Source of the DNA: Linnemannia elongata
Lineage: Eukaryota; Mortierellomycota; Mortierellomycetes; Mortierellales; Mortierellaceae
DNA: 64,000 nucleotides
Direction of reading: 5' to 3'
Assembly: GCA_036320915.1 (NCBI GenBank)
Contig: JAXBDG010000006.1
Location: 1,178,001-1,242,000, forward strand
The notes under the pieces are model-generated. The model was not told where the DNA came from. It saw nothing but the letters and a program-made list of their open reading frames with translations, and did not search any database. Shown here piece by piece: positions 22,687 through 33,838 of this stretch (within the stretch, counting starts at the first letter, position 1; every line of letters starts with the position of its first letter). A program made the position numbers and the translations under genes.

Positions 22687-25600
22687 ATGGACCCATACAT
22701 TCTGGTAATTGCAACGCGTTCTCCACATTCTTCTTGAATGAGAGGCATTACCCGGACGAAAAACTAATGGCGTCCTTTTCTTGAATCATTTAGACCGACA
22801 GCATTATGCTCCTCCAAGACGAGAAGTGGATTCATGAAGCCCCACGTCTGGATCCGGACGAACGCCTAACCACACAGTTCGAAATCGCCTTCACTCAAAT
22901 GGAACAGGAAAACTTTAATGGACATGTTACCACTGCAAAAATCCGACTCCTCGACTGTTACTTGACCGTCCAAACCCTTTCCGACCGAAACGCAACAACC
23001 CAACGTCTGGAAACCGAAACACCATCAACGGCGCTCGCTCACTACATCGCACAAACAATGCTTAACGCGGGTATATCATCCAAAACGCGACCAAGTCATT
23101 TATTTACTCTCAAATTCGCCAATCGGACAGTTCCCCAACACTCCAGTAATCGTCCCCCTCCCGACCCACCACTGATAACTATGCGGATGGATCATCGTGG
23201 TCCAATCTTTTTCTAGTTCCTGTCGGACCATTATCAAGCGACTGTCTATGAATTCAGCAGCCTCGGAAAAGCTAGGACGGACAGCGAACATCCAACGCCT
23301 GCGACCCATCGCGAGCACGGCCGTACCCATGGCGGTAAAGGAAGGAAGAGAGATGCAGAATGGATAGATCTGGAGGAGGCTGTTCTGATTAGTACCTACG
23401 AGGATCATTGGTAAGTGAACGTTATAGGCTTATGGCGTTATATGATAGACAACCTCTTTGTTCAAAGGTGGTAGCATGTCATTTCTTTTGCTGAACAATT
23501 TTATTTCCGTTGCCTTTTGTTACAGCAAGGAATTTATCAACACCGAGGTCGAAAAGCGAGCCAGTATTCTTCAGAAGAAGCTACAGGCCAACAGTCACTC
23601 GCAATCAATCAAGGATTCGGAGTTGGCCGTGCTTACAAAAACCTGGCTAGAGAGAACCAAGAGCCCCATTAACTTCCAGGGCTTTGTGGCGGCGGTGAAA
23701 GTTGAGTTTGGGTTTCCACACGTGACGGAGAATACAGTGAGAAAAAAGTTCAGGACGGGATGTATTGATGTTTGGAAGCAAGTCGTCCAAGACCATCTTC
23801 AGCCTAGATGGGGGCAGGTTATGGAGAACGTCGTTGTCGGATCCCAGTATGTTGTCAACAGGGGTGGTAGAATACGCTCAGCGGCAGTCTCCCATCAGTC
23901 ATCCAGCTCCGGAAGTTCGTCCGGACCGACAAGCATCTTCGAGAAGAGAACTGGACAGTCAGAAACAGGGGCTGGCTATATGGACAAGGACGAGCACCAG
24001 GATAATGATGGCGAGGAGGACGAGGACAACGAGGACAATGAAGACGGCTCGCAACAGTATCGATCCATTGCGGTGACCCTGAGCCAAATATTGCGACCGG
24101 ACCTGCAGCACGAACTTGGGCATGTTGTTGACGCCTTGAATTCTAGACAGGATACTATGACGGATCTTATGTCTAATGCTGCAGTTATGGGACAAAAGAT
24201 TATACTCTTGGTAAGTTATTTTCTTCCTACAAAATGCGTTACTATGTATCAGAAGCATCTCCCAATGTTACTGAAAGTTTTGTTATTAACAAAGCCTTTG
24301 TTGTTCTGTGTGAATTGCAATAGGCGGCAAGACAGTTTGATATAGAGAACACGAAAGGGTTCCTCTTGGCAGATCTTTTTCCGGATGGGTTCCAACCCCG
24401 AGTTTCTGATGTCTCGTTTTCAACTCACCAAGTCCCGATCGCACCCTTTGATGCAGATGTAGTGCGATGGATCGAGCAGGAAGACCAATCCAAGGAGGCA
24501 TGCGATCTTCGAGATATATTCTCAGCCGAGGCATTCCGGTTCTTTATCGCCAGGAACCTGGGTGTGAATTCTGGCCAGCAGGACAAAGACGGCAACAACA
24601 AGCTCGACTTTTCCGAAGAGCATCCATTTTGGCAAGAAGTGTCGGACTGTCTGCGGAAACTATCGACAAAGCACCCCTCTACCCCACCAAAAGACCACCC
24701 ACTCTATGGCCTTAAGCAAACCATCAATGCGTTCACAAAAGACCCTGCACAGGATTTCCAACAACTACTCAACGGAAGTATATTCGATAAGATCTTCAAC
24801 ACTTTCACCAACAAAATTCTTCGCCTTCACCTTACACCGATCAAAGAACAGCTTGCATGGGAGAGAGTAGATATGAAAGGAAGAGGATCGGAGACGTACC
24901 CGGAAGACAATACAAGGAACCTGACACGAAAGGAGTGGTGGAGACGATGTCGAAAGCTGCAGAGCGACCTCGACAACTGCCTGTGGCGAACAGAGTCCAA
25001 GGGGGGTGAAGAAGGTTTGGCTGTGGTGACACAAGCTATGCGGCAGATGATACTGAGCGAGCCTTCTCCAATCCAAGGAAACCGCCTGGGGACCATCGAG
25101 GAAGAGTTTGTCAAGGCCGTCAAGCCCTCGACCACTGACGCGTTGGAAGCAGAGTTGGAGGACATTTTGATCGCAAGAGCCAGTGCTGATGAAGCCCAGG
25201 ACTGGTTAGCCACAGAATACGTGGATCATGAAGAAGGTACGTCCTTAACGATGCAAATTACATATTTGTCAATGCTATCACTTTTTCAGACTGAAATTCA
25301 TTGAAAAAAACAGATGAATTGGTGAGGTTGACTAACCTACTTTTGTGTACTAGTTTTTTTTCGATTTTTAGCTCGCTTAACCACATTTCTAGACAAGGAG
25401 AATCGTATATCTATCAAGGCACAACGTATGAGTAAGTGAGAAGTCATGTAATGTATGGAATGTCTGCCGTTCAAGGCGTTACGTTGGCGATGTAGAATCT
25501 GACATATCTTTATATAAATAATAGGTGCCGAGACTCCTGCAGATCGGATTAAGGGCCTTCACGCAGTCATGAAGATGCTCCTTCAATCTCCCTCTCTTGA

Positions 25601-28362
25601 GAGACCAGTAGATGCGTATTATGTGGAACGAGTTTGCAAAGGGATCACGCCTAAAGCTCCCGAATGCACCACCGTGGCGACTCTCGTCAACATTCTCAGG
25701 CCATTTGTTCCAAAACGTCAGCTGCCGAAATCGTCGAGTGATTCCAAGACCAAGGAAAACGTCGGAGGCTATACGTTCAAGGCAGAGGCCCACGTGGCGT
25801 TGAGAGCACCGTTCCTCGTCTTGGCAAACGAGTTCTTCCGTGTTGCTGGATATTCAGGCTCAATGCGACAGTTGGCCCCGCAAGTATCACCTTCCTCTCG
25901 CCATGCCTTGGCACTCACACGGTCCTCTCTCTCGGAGATTCTATTCAGCAGCAAAGAAAACCAGTTTGACTACTACGACGACAACCTCAAAGTTATCAGA
26001 AATCGACCAACTATCCAACAAAAGGCTAGGATCTTCTTCTCCATTTTTAACCGGCACGCTATTGATGAATTATGCAAGCAGTATCAGATGGAGTTCGCCT
26101 TCAGGTAACCCTTGGCCAAACACTCCTGTGCTCTTTTTTTGTGATGAACTTGCTGCATAGTACAGGTTCTTAATCTTTTCCTTTCATTTTCTGGATATCA
26201 GACTGATTTACCTCGATAAGCTGAGAGTGCGGATCATTGGAACCACTATAGGTCATGGTCAACAAGGACGGCTGGACCATCCTGTCGTCAGCCTCTTTGA
26301 TGTTGGCCGCAAGGCCAAGAAGAAAAGGAGGTCCCCTGCAGCTATTGACTGGATCCAAGAAGTCCGAACCATGAACGCGGATACAGAGCTTGTAGAGAAA
26401 GAATACGCCAAGGTTGAATCAGAGTTGGAGGAGGCGATGGTAACGTTGAAGCTCCTACGGTCCGAGCTGGAGCCTCTACGCCAAGACAAGGTCGAATCGG
26501 CACGGAAAAAGAGACAGATTTCTCGCGCTCGACGATTAGGAGACAAGTCCGATACGCTCCTAGACCAGATGTCCACAGCGCGAGAAGACTTCCGTCACAA
26601 GTCGGATGCATATCATTCCAAGTTACAGCCGACCCTGGGGGCAGAGAAGGAGGTCAGGACTCTGCGATCATACCGGTATTATTGGATGCGTCTACAACAT
26701 TTCACAAAGGAAACGAAACCAGATCCGGAAGCACAGCAGGACGCACCTGCCCAGCCTCCTAACGCTCGACGGGATCCATCATGGGAAAGGCCAGAACACG
26801 AGGATTACGCCGAGTACATTAACTTGGACCATCTAAAGCCGCGAGACCCACGGACGGTGACGCTAGGCAGCTTTGACCCGGGCATCGCGAAAATGCTACA
26901 GGCGTCACGAATGTCTCTTCACGATGTTGCGGCCCGGTTGAATATTTACCAATTGCTGCAAGGTAAGAACAGTTTGGAAGTATAGCTTTCGATCGAACAA
27001 TAAGGGCTATCAAGTTTATCCAACCATGTTTACTAATATTTCACACCATTCCATTCTAACATAGACGAAAATGCGGTCAAGGACGGCGAAGACACCGATA
27101 TGGTAGATCACGATGGTCAAGACTCTACCAAAGCAGAATGCAGCGATCGCCAGTACCACAACAACAACACCAACGAGGACAAACCTGAGGATACCGACGC
27201 TATCGTTCACCATCATTCGTCTACCATTCAAGTTCCTCAACCGCCACTCGCCATCAGTGTTCCGCCTGCCATTACCACAACGGCCAATCAAGTCAATCAT
27301 CTTTCGTACATGAACAAGGCAGCAAAGAGACGAAACAAGCGACTTACTCCAGAGTGGAAAGCTGCGCATCAAGAACTCTCAAAAAACTCCATCACGCACC
27401 TTCTCTCATTTACCGAACTTGACGAGGCTCAAAACAAAAGGATGTCGACAGGACCAGCCCTACGCAACTTTGAGAGGAACGAGACAATCTTGAAGGACCG
27501 TAGAACCCGCGAGCTACTGACCAAAAGGACTTACGCCGGTCTAGCGTCACGCCAAAGGCATTTCTTCCAGAATGCTGGTAAGAAAAACGTCTACTTTTGA
27601 TGTATGATAATGGACAGCAAGAGTGGAATATTAATTCTAACTTGTTCGCTTTACTGTATACTAGACGATGCCGCTTCGACCCCTGGAGAGCCCGTCGCCA
27701 GTTCCAACACCAGTCAACTAATCATCGACGACTTTTGCTCTCTACCGGATTGTAGCCAATACCACACGTCCTCCCACCCGTTCGACAGTCACCATCCAAC
27801 CAGACGATGCCTCCTCAGAAACCCCAAATCCCTACCTATCATCCTCTATGGCGCCGCAGGATCTGGGGTGGGTTCACCCATACAAGGTCATGCCCGCAGG
27901 GGAGGGGGCAAGTTCCGTAAGGAACATAGACAACATTGTGTTGTTGCCGTTACCAACGAGAACCTGACATCAAAGCTATGTTGTATATGCTTTCAGTCTG
28001 TCAAAATCGCAACAGCCCGGCGTTTAATTAACGGATCAATTCGGGAAGTGAGGATCAATGGAGCCGTAGTTTGTCAAAACCCTTCCTGTCCCCTCCTCTA
28101 CAGTGGAACCGCAACCCAGAATCGTGACAGAAACGCCGCAGCAAACATTGCCCTGTCAGGATTCACGACCATACTCGCCGACGACCACAACCCATTGCCT
28201 CCCTTCCGCCTCCGCACTCGCCCACCTCGTCCATCTTCTCAAGAGACCCCCTCGACAAGCACCTTCTCCAATAGCACCAGTTCCATATCTGGATCATCCC
28301 CTTTTTCTAATGTCACGGCGTGGCTCCGTGCAACGTATGAACTGTCCATGAGGGCAGAGTAG
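22687..28362 (+). CDS. Fanzor (eukaryotic TnpB-like RuvC nuclease), transposon-borne, one in-frame stop
   Basis: Nine exons join with consistent phase: 22687-22704, 22794-23410, 23526-24210, 24324-25236, 25393-25431, 25525-26104, 26202-26962, 27065-27577, 27665-28362 (1608 codons). The C-terminal module is diagnostic: RuvC-I Asp in SFDPGI (26875), the relocated RuvC-II Glu in NENLTSKLC (27958), a zinc ribbon (CCIC, then CQNPSC), and RuvC-III Asp in RDRNAAANI (28126). Fanzors are RNA-guided DNA nucleases that act in the nucleus with a guide RNA made from the element's 3' end; activity here is not shown. A coiled-coil Lys/Glu-rich segment precedes RuvC-I. The N-terminal 600 or so residues are unusual, with an acidic low-complexity run near 24010-24050. 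A TAG at 23214-23216 (codon 147) interrupts exon 2, while coding-like sequence continues in frame after it. It may be a mutation, or a separate upstream ORF. Confidence 0.85.
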
Positions 28363-28497
28363 AAGGTATGTTATTTGGCCAGATGTCTTTTGAATCGATG
28401 CTATGCTTGTTGCCTTTATAGAGGTTTGGCACTCACTAACTCTATTGTTTTTCTTACTCTAAAAATATATAAACCTATGACTTATTGGCGCAGACTC
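28363..28497 (+). promoter_or_regulatory. Fanzor 3' region up to the transposon right end; guide-RNA candidate zone
   Basis: Only 135 bp separate the Fanzor stop from the end of the right inverted repeat. In known systems the guide RNA overlaps the nuclease 3' end and runs to the element edge, so the guide scaffold should lie in the last few hundred bases before 28497. A GTATGT...TTTATAG pair (28365-28420) could be a 3'UTR intron. The RNA itself is inferred, not seen. Confidence 0.35.
28480..28497 (-). repeat. Right terminal inverted repeat
   Basis: Minus-strand GAGTCTGCGCCAATAAGT, followed outside by TA (28498-28499). It pairs with the left repeat at 19876. Confidence 0.88.
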
Positions 28498-28589
28498 TAC
28501 GCGTATTGTAAATGACAGACCGTCCACATCTGTTCCTTGAGCCCATTCTCACGAGTCACAAAGATAATCCGATTGTTGGATCTTGAAAG
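28498..28589. other. Remnant of the upstream region of the third secreted Cyt-like gene
   Basis: Resembles 8778-8880 (AAATGACAGAC, then TTGA.CC.ATTCTCACGA, then AGATAATC). It is the stretch left between the mariner/Fanzor insertion and the Crypton insertion. It continues in register at 33832, on the far side of the Crypton. Confidence 0.65.
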
Positions 28590-28590
28590 T

Positions 28591-28760
28591 AGACTACGAA
28601 GCGAAGAAAAGATTTTTTTTGAAACCTGTGGATGTCCAAACCTTATTTTCATATGTATGTCCATTTTTTGCGGACTCATGTCCGGACATGACAATTCACT
28701 TCGTAGTCTTTTGGATTGCACAAAAATTCAGACCAATTGGCTTCGTAGTCCCTCGGACAG
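28591..28760. repeat. Inverted-repeat cluster at the Crypton left edge
   Basis: GACTACGAAG occurs on the plus strand near 28592 and as its complement CTTCGTAGTC twice further on (near 28700 and 28742). The space between can fold into a hairpin and contains the palindrome TGTCCGGACA near 28680. Confidence 0.6.
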
Positions 28761-29148
28761 GAACCTCCGCACTAAAACCATGCGTTTGACGCAGGTCAAA
28801 TTTCGTCATTTTTGTTCGAGTGGAAATGGAATGCTCGTTCATGAATGCTAATGACTCCATGTTAATGACTCCTTCATTCTACACACACACACACACTTGG
28901 CCGGTCGGAGCTATACGTTGTCTTGGCACTTGGAAAGCATGTCATTGGCGTTGGTTTTCATGTTTTATTGCCTCATTTTCACCTACGACCTACGAATCTA
29001 CGATTAATCGTTTTTTTTCTTCGCGAATCCTTCTCTTCTACTTATTTATGTGCCACGCGCCTAGAACAGAATATTAAAAGTGAATAAACAAACATGGTAT
29101 ACAATTTATTGAGCCTCACTACCCTTGATTATGTCCTCCTGTCCTTCC

Positions 29149-32100
29149 TTACCCCTCGGTCGTTACTGCTGCCTTACTGCTCTCAGCCTTTAGGAGTTCC
29201 TTTACAGCATTGATGCTCATGCCTGTGTAATCCTCGCAATCAAGGATAGAGTCAATGGGTTTTGCTTCCTTTGCTGCCTTTTTTCTAATCAGCTCAATGA
29301 GTTCTGTCCTGCGCCTGTACTGTCTCTTCTGATTCTCCCCCCAAGACTTGTGCGACTCAGTATATGCACGGGCAAGAGGTCCATGGTACTCATCCCAAGC
29401 ATTCCTGAGCGTCCATGCACCTTTGTCTGGGTGCATCATGTAATCGAATGGCGCTTGTGGTGCCTGTTGTTGCTGTTGTTGATGTGGAGCATGATGGTGA
29501 AGAGGTCGAGGATGGAAAAGAGGTAACTGAGAATGCTGAGAAAGTTGAGGATGGAAGTAAGGTTGCTGATAATGCTGAGAAGGTTGAGGATTGAAGCCAG
29601 GGTGTTGAAATGGTGGACGAGAATGCTGAGAATACTGGATAAGCAGCTGTTGCCGCATCTCCTTGAATTCTTCAAGTGCTTTTAGAACACTCTCGTGGGC
29701 TTCTTGCAATCGAGTGTATTGTGCCATTTGTACTGCCATTGCTTGTGCATGTCGCTCATGTTGCTGTTCAAGTTGTTTTTGGTGCGTGGCTTCCATGGCA
29801 GCCAGAGTCCTGTTGAGAACGGTCTGTTGTGAGGCTGATCGGTTGATGGCCTCAATAATATCTGTGCCATCAACATGAATACCAGCAGCAATGGCGCTAG
29901 AGGTTTCCCGATGCTGCTCAATAGCCTGAAGAAGCTCCTTTGAATATTCCTGGAAAAGTTGGCTTTGGAAGATCTCAGGCAGCTTCTCAATCAAACTGTT
30001 CGAAAGGGTCCTGCCAGTTCCAGGTACTGGCTGCAGGCAAAGAACGGCGTCCTGGATGATGACACGTCGCATGCGCACCATAAGCTTCAGGAATGCAACT
30101 TTGTCCGTGTGCGCGCTTTGCTCAAGTCCTGACTGTGCGGCTGGGATATCGGTTTTGGCCTCAAAGAAAACATCATCTTCACGGACTTCGTCCGGGTCGT
30201 ACCCTATCATCTCCTCCATGCAAGTCTTGTGCCAGGCCTCAACAATCCTGTCATCATGTCCATCAAAGACCTGCTCGATCCAGCCAAACAGCATGACCTG
30301 CAGCTCTGGAGGTGGTGGGACGAGGTCACGCTCAAGAATATACGGCTCGTCGGTGCCATTAAAGTGCGCCATGAAGTATGCACCTTTGATAGGGTTTTTG
30401 GGGGCATAGAAACTCATCATCTGGTTCATCACCCATCGCCCGAGATGTTGGATATCCTGGATACCAAGTCCTAGCTTGAACGCCTCCTTGGTACCTGCAT
30501 GGCGGCCAGCATGGGTGAGCCGCACTGAGAAGATCTCACAGGCACGCATCACAGCTGCAGTTGCTTGTTGTTGTGCTCTGCTCGTGAGAGGTTCAATGCG
30601 TGCCCGGTCCTGTTTGTCCTGAGCAAGCTCATGCTCTAGCTCTGCCTCGATTTGGGTGGCACTGTTGGTGACGGAGCTGAGGTCAGGAGCAGGCACAGAT
30701 GGGACATCACTGGCAACAAGGACCTTGATTTCCTTCCACTTGTCTACATCTGAGAAGTCTGGAGGACTCTCCTTGTTAATCTAGTACGGAAAAAGGGGGG
30801 AGGAAGGGCAGAGAAATAAAGTCAGTCAAAGCCGGATGCATTCACAACAAGCAACCAGAAAGCAAATATTTTTACATACCATGAACCGCTCGAGCATGTA
30901 AAATGCAAATGCTCCCACAGTACAACGACGAAAGTCCTTGTGGCGGAAGGTAGTGGCGTAGAGCATGGCGCCTTTCTTGTTTGTTTTTCCACGTCGTAAA
31001 CAGAACGTGAGCCCACAGGCCCATGTCGATCCATGAGCATTCTTGCGGTTGAGTGTTGCAAAGACATCAGACAGATTGAGGTTCCGGATATCCTCATCTC
31101 TGAGGAGCATATGGTGCCGAGCTAGAATGCAGAGTCGCTCACGGATGTGAGGGAATCGGGTGATACACTTGTATTTGCGGACTCCTTTGGTTCGATGTAC
31201 AGGCTGTTGTTGCCAGGTATATGTTGCCATACGTACCAGCTTGTTGCCTTATAAAAAGAAGGGAGATAGGTCAGATTGCTGTAAAAAGGTAGTGCATACA
31301 TGCTTTCATGGTGTTTAGTTGTTATTACCGTCATATGTGTCGCGTGTGTCACAAGCTGTGTTCCTTGTTGTTCCAGTTGTGGCCTTGTCATAGACGAGAC
31401 GAACGCCATAGGCGTTGATGGCATCATCCAAAGGTCCATCGCTACGTGGGTTAGGCGCAGGATTTGGGCATAAGGTAGTCCTTTGGTTTTGAAGCTTCCA
31501 GAGATAGATACAAGCTTTGCGGTAGTTATCAACAGTTCCCAGAGACAAAGGTACCATTATCGCAACACGACCATGTTTGTCAGGAACAAGACCAGCAAAG
31601 ACTAGTAATAATTGAAAGATTAAACAGATATTAGTGTCATTGTTTCTCTAATAACATCCATTGTGATCGAAAATTTTACATACCTCTCATCTTGTCCGCC
31701 TCAGTCTCGATTATGAGAGGTTCTGCAGGAGCTTCAGTTCCAGTGATATGCCCCAGCTCCTGTTGGTCTCCAGAATCAAAGTCCTCACCTTCCAGCACAA
31801 GGCCTGCCTCATCCTCGCCTTCCACCATTGCATGCAGTGCTTGCAGTTCTTCTTGGGTTGTGATTTCGACTGAGTTGTTGTCATCCTCTCTGGTGTTGCT
31901 TATGACGATTTCCATATCGACATCTACGACCTCATCCATTGCAACAGCAACAGTCTCATGCTCATCCTCGTGCTCGTTATTCTCCAGCTCCTCTGATCGG
32001 GCTATGGCTGCGTCAGCATCATCAGGGGTCCACACTTGTAAACCCTCTTCCATGGGAGACGACTCTGGTACCCACTCTTCAATATCCTTGGTTTGTTTAG

Positions 32101-33338
32101 CTGTTCGTCGTTGTTTAGGATTTGGCGGCTTCCATCCCGCAGGCCTGACGCCAATGACGCCGTCGTAGCCAATATCAGGGACGATAAACTTCTTGGATGT
32201 TCGGAGGAACACCAGGTTCTCAAAGTACGGCAGCATGCGCTCAGCATTTACTGTGTAGTCACCGTCATAATGTGTGTCGCAATAGAACTTGATTCAAGGC
32301 AAAAAGGAACAAGCGTATTAGAAATTGATTCATAAAAAGGGATATTCCACTACAAAACGCGAAATAAAAAATAAAACACAATGGAGTACCAACCTGCCAG
32401 GTTAAGAGCTTCACTTTATGTTGCCTGACGGTCAGCTCCTGAATATCACAATCCTTCCGCGCCAGAAGGTCATAGAGGACCTTGTTGGATGAGAACTTGA
32501 TGGCCTGCGAATACTCTTCTTCTGTCATTCCAGGAGGGATCGTTGGATAAGCCTGGCTCTGGTCTTTCTGATGCATTGGAAGTCGACGGATTGTAGAGCC
32601 ATTCGGTCCTTGGTACCGCTGCACCTTCTTCTTCTTGGCCGGCTTCTTGACGGTGTCAGAGTCCGAGTCATCTGTGTCTGCAGAGTCCACCGCCTTCTTG
32701 CTCATCGCTTTTGTCCTTTTCTTTTTCGTCGTTTTTGAGGTTCGAGGAAGAAGGGGAGTAGAGCCAGTGGTGCCAGAGTTGTTATGAAGTACTTTCTTTT
32801 GACCCTTAGTTATTGTGGAGCTGGCCTTTGGAGCTTTTGGGGCCTTGGTAGTGGTGGGCACCTTGGCGGAGAGGGTGACTACCTTGGTGGAGGGGGTGGG
32901 CACTTTGGTGGAGGGGGTGGCTACCTTGGTGGAGAGGGTGGGCACCTTGATGGAGGGGGTGGGCACCTTGGTGGAGGGAGTGGGCACCTTGGTGGAGGGG
33001 GTGGGCACCTTGGTGGAAGGTGTAGGCCCCTTGGTGGAGGGGGTGGTGGCATTGGCGGACTTTGCTCGCGTTCTGGTGGCGATCGCAGGGACAGGTGCTT
33101 TCTGAGCTGTAGCTTTGGCAGAAGGAGTGTTGGTAGTAGGCTGGATTGTTGCTGTAGAGAGTTTTGTCGCGAGAGTGATGGCTTCAGCAGCTGCTGGTCC
33201 TCGGCGCCGTTCTCTTCCTTTCAGTTCATCAATAGACATCATGTTCTCCGGTCTGACTTTCGAATTGGTACGAAGTGACCCTTCGGCGACAGCAGCTGCG
33301 TACGAGCGGAGGGTCCGGGGCCCTCTATTAGGCAGCAT
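29149..33338 (-). CDS. Crypton tyrosine recombinase
   Basis: Five exons on the minus strand: 33338-32394, 32287-31684, 31601-31329, 31247-30880, 30780-29149, all joining in phase (1273 aa, no stop). The N-terminus is a basic Lys/Thr/Pro-rich region with about ten KVPTPST-type heptads, then an acidic segment in exon 2. The recombinase domain shows the first Arg in LLRDEDIRNLNLSDVF, the H-x-x-R box in LTHAGRHAG, HLGRW, and the nucleophile Tyr in MSFYAPKNP. A Gln/His/Pro-rich linker follows. The C-terminal domain (AWDEYHGPLARAY, KSWGENQKRQYRRR) resembles the GCR1_C DNA-binding domain typical of fungal Cryptons. It would excise and integrate the element by strand exchange. The antisense glycine-rich frame at 32784-33278 is a shadow. 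Confidence 0.85.
32855..33053 (-). repeat. 21-bp tandem repeat encoding KVPTPST heptads
   Basis: About nine to ten imperfect copies of a 21-bp unit (plus-strand form ACCTTGGTGGAGGGGGTGGGC) in the first exon of the Crypton recombinase. The frame is kept, so copy number could vary without breaking the gene. Confidence 0.85.
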
Positions 33339-33838
33339 GGTTGAGGGTAGGTAGGTGGTAGTGGTAGTTTTAGGGAGTTTTTAAGAAGAGGGTGCGTATA
33401 GATACCGCTAAGTGTCAATAGACAATATCGGATAATAACAACTGTGGGTAGGTGCATATTTATTCGATTCGTACTTTGAAGAAATGAGAGTGATGAATAA
33501 GTAGATGGGCCCTTGGGGATGGTGGATGGGTTCGGGAGTTGGTTCATGTGTTTCTGCTGAGTGTAGATTACAGGTGGGGTTTGAGTAAAGATGGACAAGC
33601 TGCTGTAAATGAAAGTAAATGTGGGATGGTAAGCATGCTGAGGTGAATTGTGTTTTTTCCAGGCACAATAATGAGACAATTTGGCGACTATGTGCCCAAT
33701 TCCTCTTGTCCGCTCAAGTCCGGCTCTAAGCCACGCAATTGGTCATGACTGTGTACGTGTTCTCATGTTCAGACAAGAAACATTTTCCCCCAAAGCGGTA
33801 GTACAAAAAGATTTCGCTTCATAGTCTGTTATAGACTA

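Larger units (their letters stand above)
19876..28497 (+). mobile_element. Tc1/mariner-type DNA transposon carrying a Fanzor nuclease gene
   Basis: An 8622-bp element bounded by terminal inverted repeats GAGGCCGCGCCAATAAGT (left) and GAGTCTGCGCCAATAAGT (right end, read inward on the minus strand), 16 of 18 identical. TA dinucleotides flank it at 19874-19875 and 28498-28499, the target duplication expected of Tc1/mariner elements. Inside, on the plus strand, lie a DDE transposase (about 20259-22260) and a nine-exon Fanzor gene (22687-28362). The sequence just outside the right end (from 28498) matches the upstream region of a paralogous gene at about 8778, so that locus preserves the empty site. 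Fanzor genes inside several DNA transposon groups are known. Signs of decay are nonsense codons, mismatched repeats and a 94-bp tandem duplication. Confidence 0.88.
28590..33838 (-). mobile_element. Crypton-type transposon (tyrosine recombinase)
   Basis: A 5.2 kb insertion that splits the upstream region of the 34721 gene. TAGACTA occurs at both edges (28590-28596 and 33832-33838), as expected when a tyrosine recombinase inserts a circle at a short shared sequence. Just inside there is also an inverted match, AGACTACGAAGCGAA on the left against AGACTATGAAGCGAA on the minus strand at the right. Cryptons usually lack terminal inverted repeats, so this may be a subterminal binding site. The single gene (29149-33338, minus) encodes a Crypton recombinase with an unbroken spliced frame, so this insertion looks younger than the Fanzor element next to it. 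Confidence 0.75.

Noticed and set aside
22806..23216. Stand-alone 136-aa protein
   Set aside because: The frame continues with coding-like sequence after the TAG and links in phase to later exons, and an upstream exon (22687-22704) fits. I keep it as part of the Fanzor gene model, though a separate ORF is not excluded.
25314..25321. 8-nt microexon in the Fanzor gene
   Set aside because: It fits the phase on entry, but joining 25236 directly to 25393 gives a better frame with a normal exon.
32784..33278. Plus-strand glycine-rich frame
   Set aside because: It is the antisense of the KVPTPST repeats of the Crypton recombinase, whose five exons join in phase.
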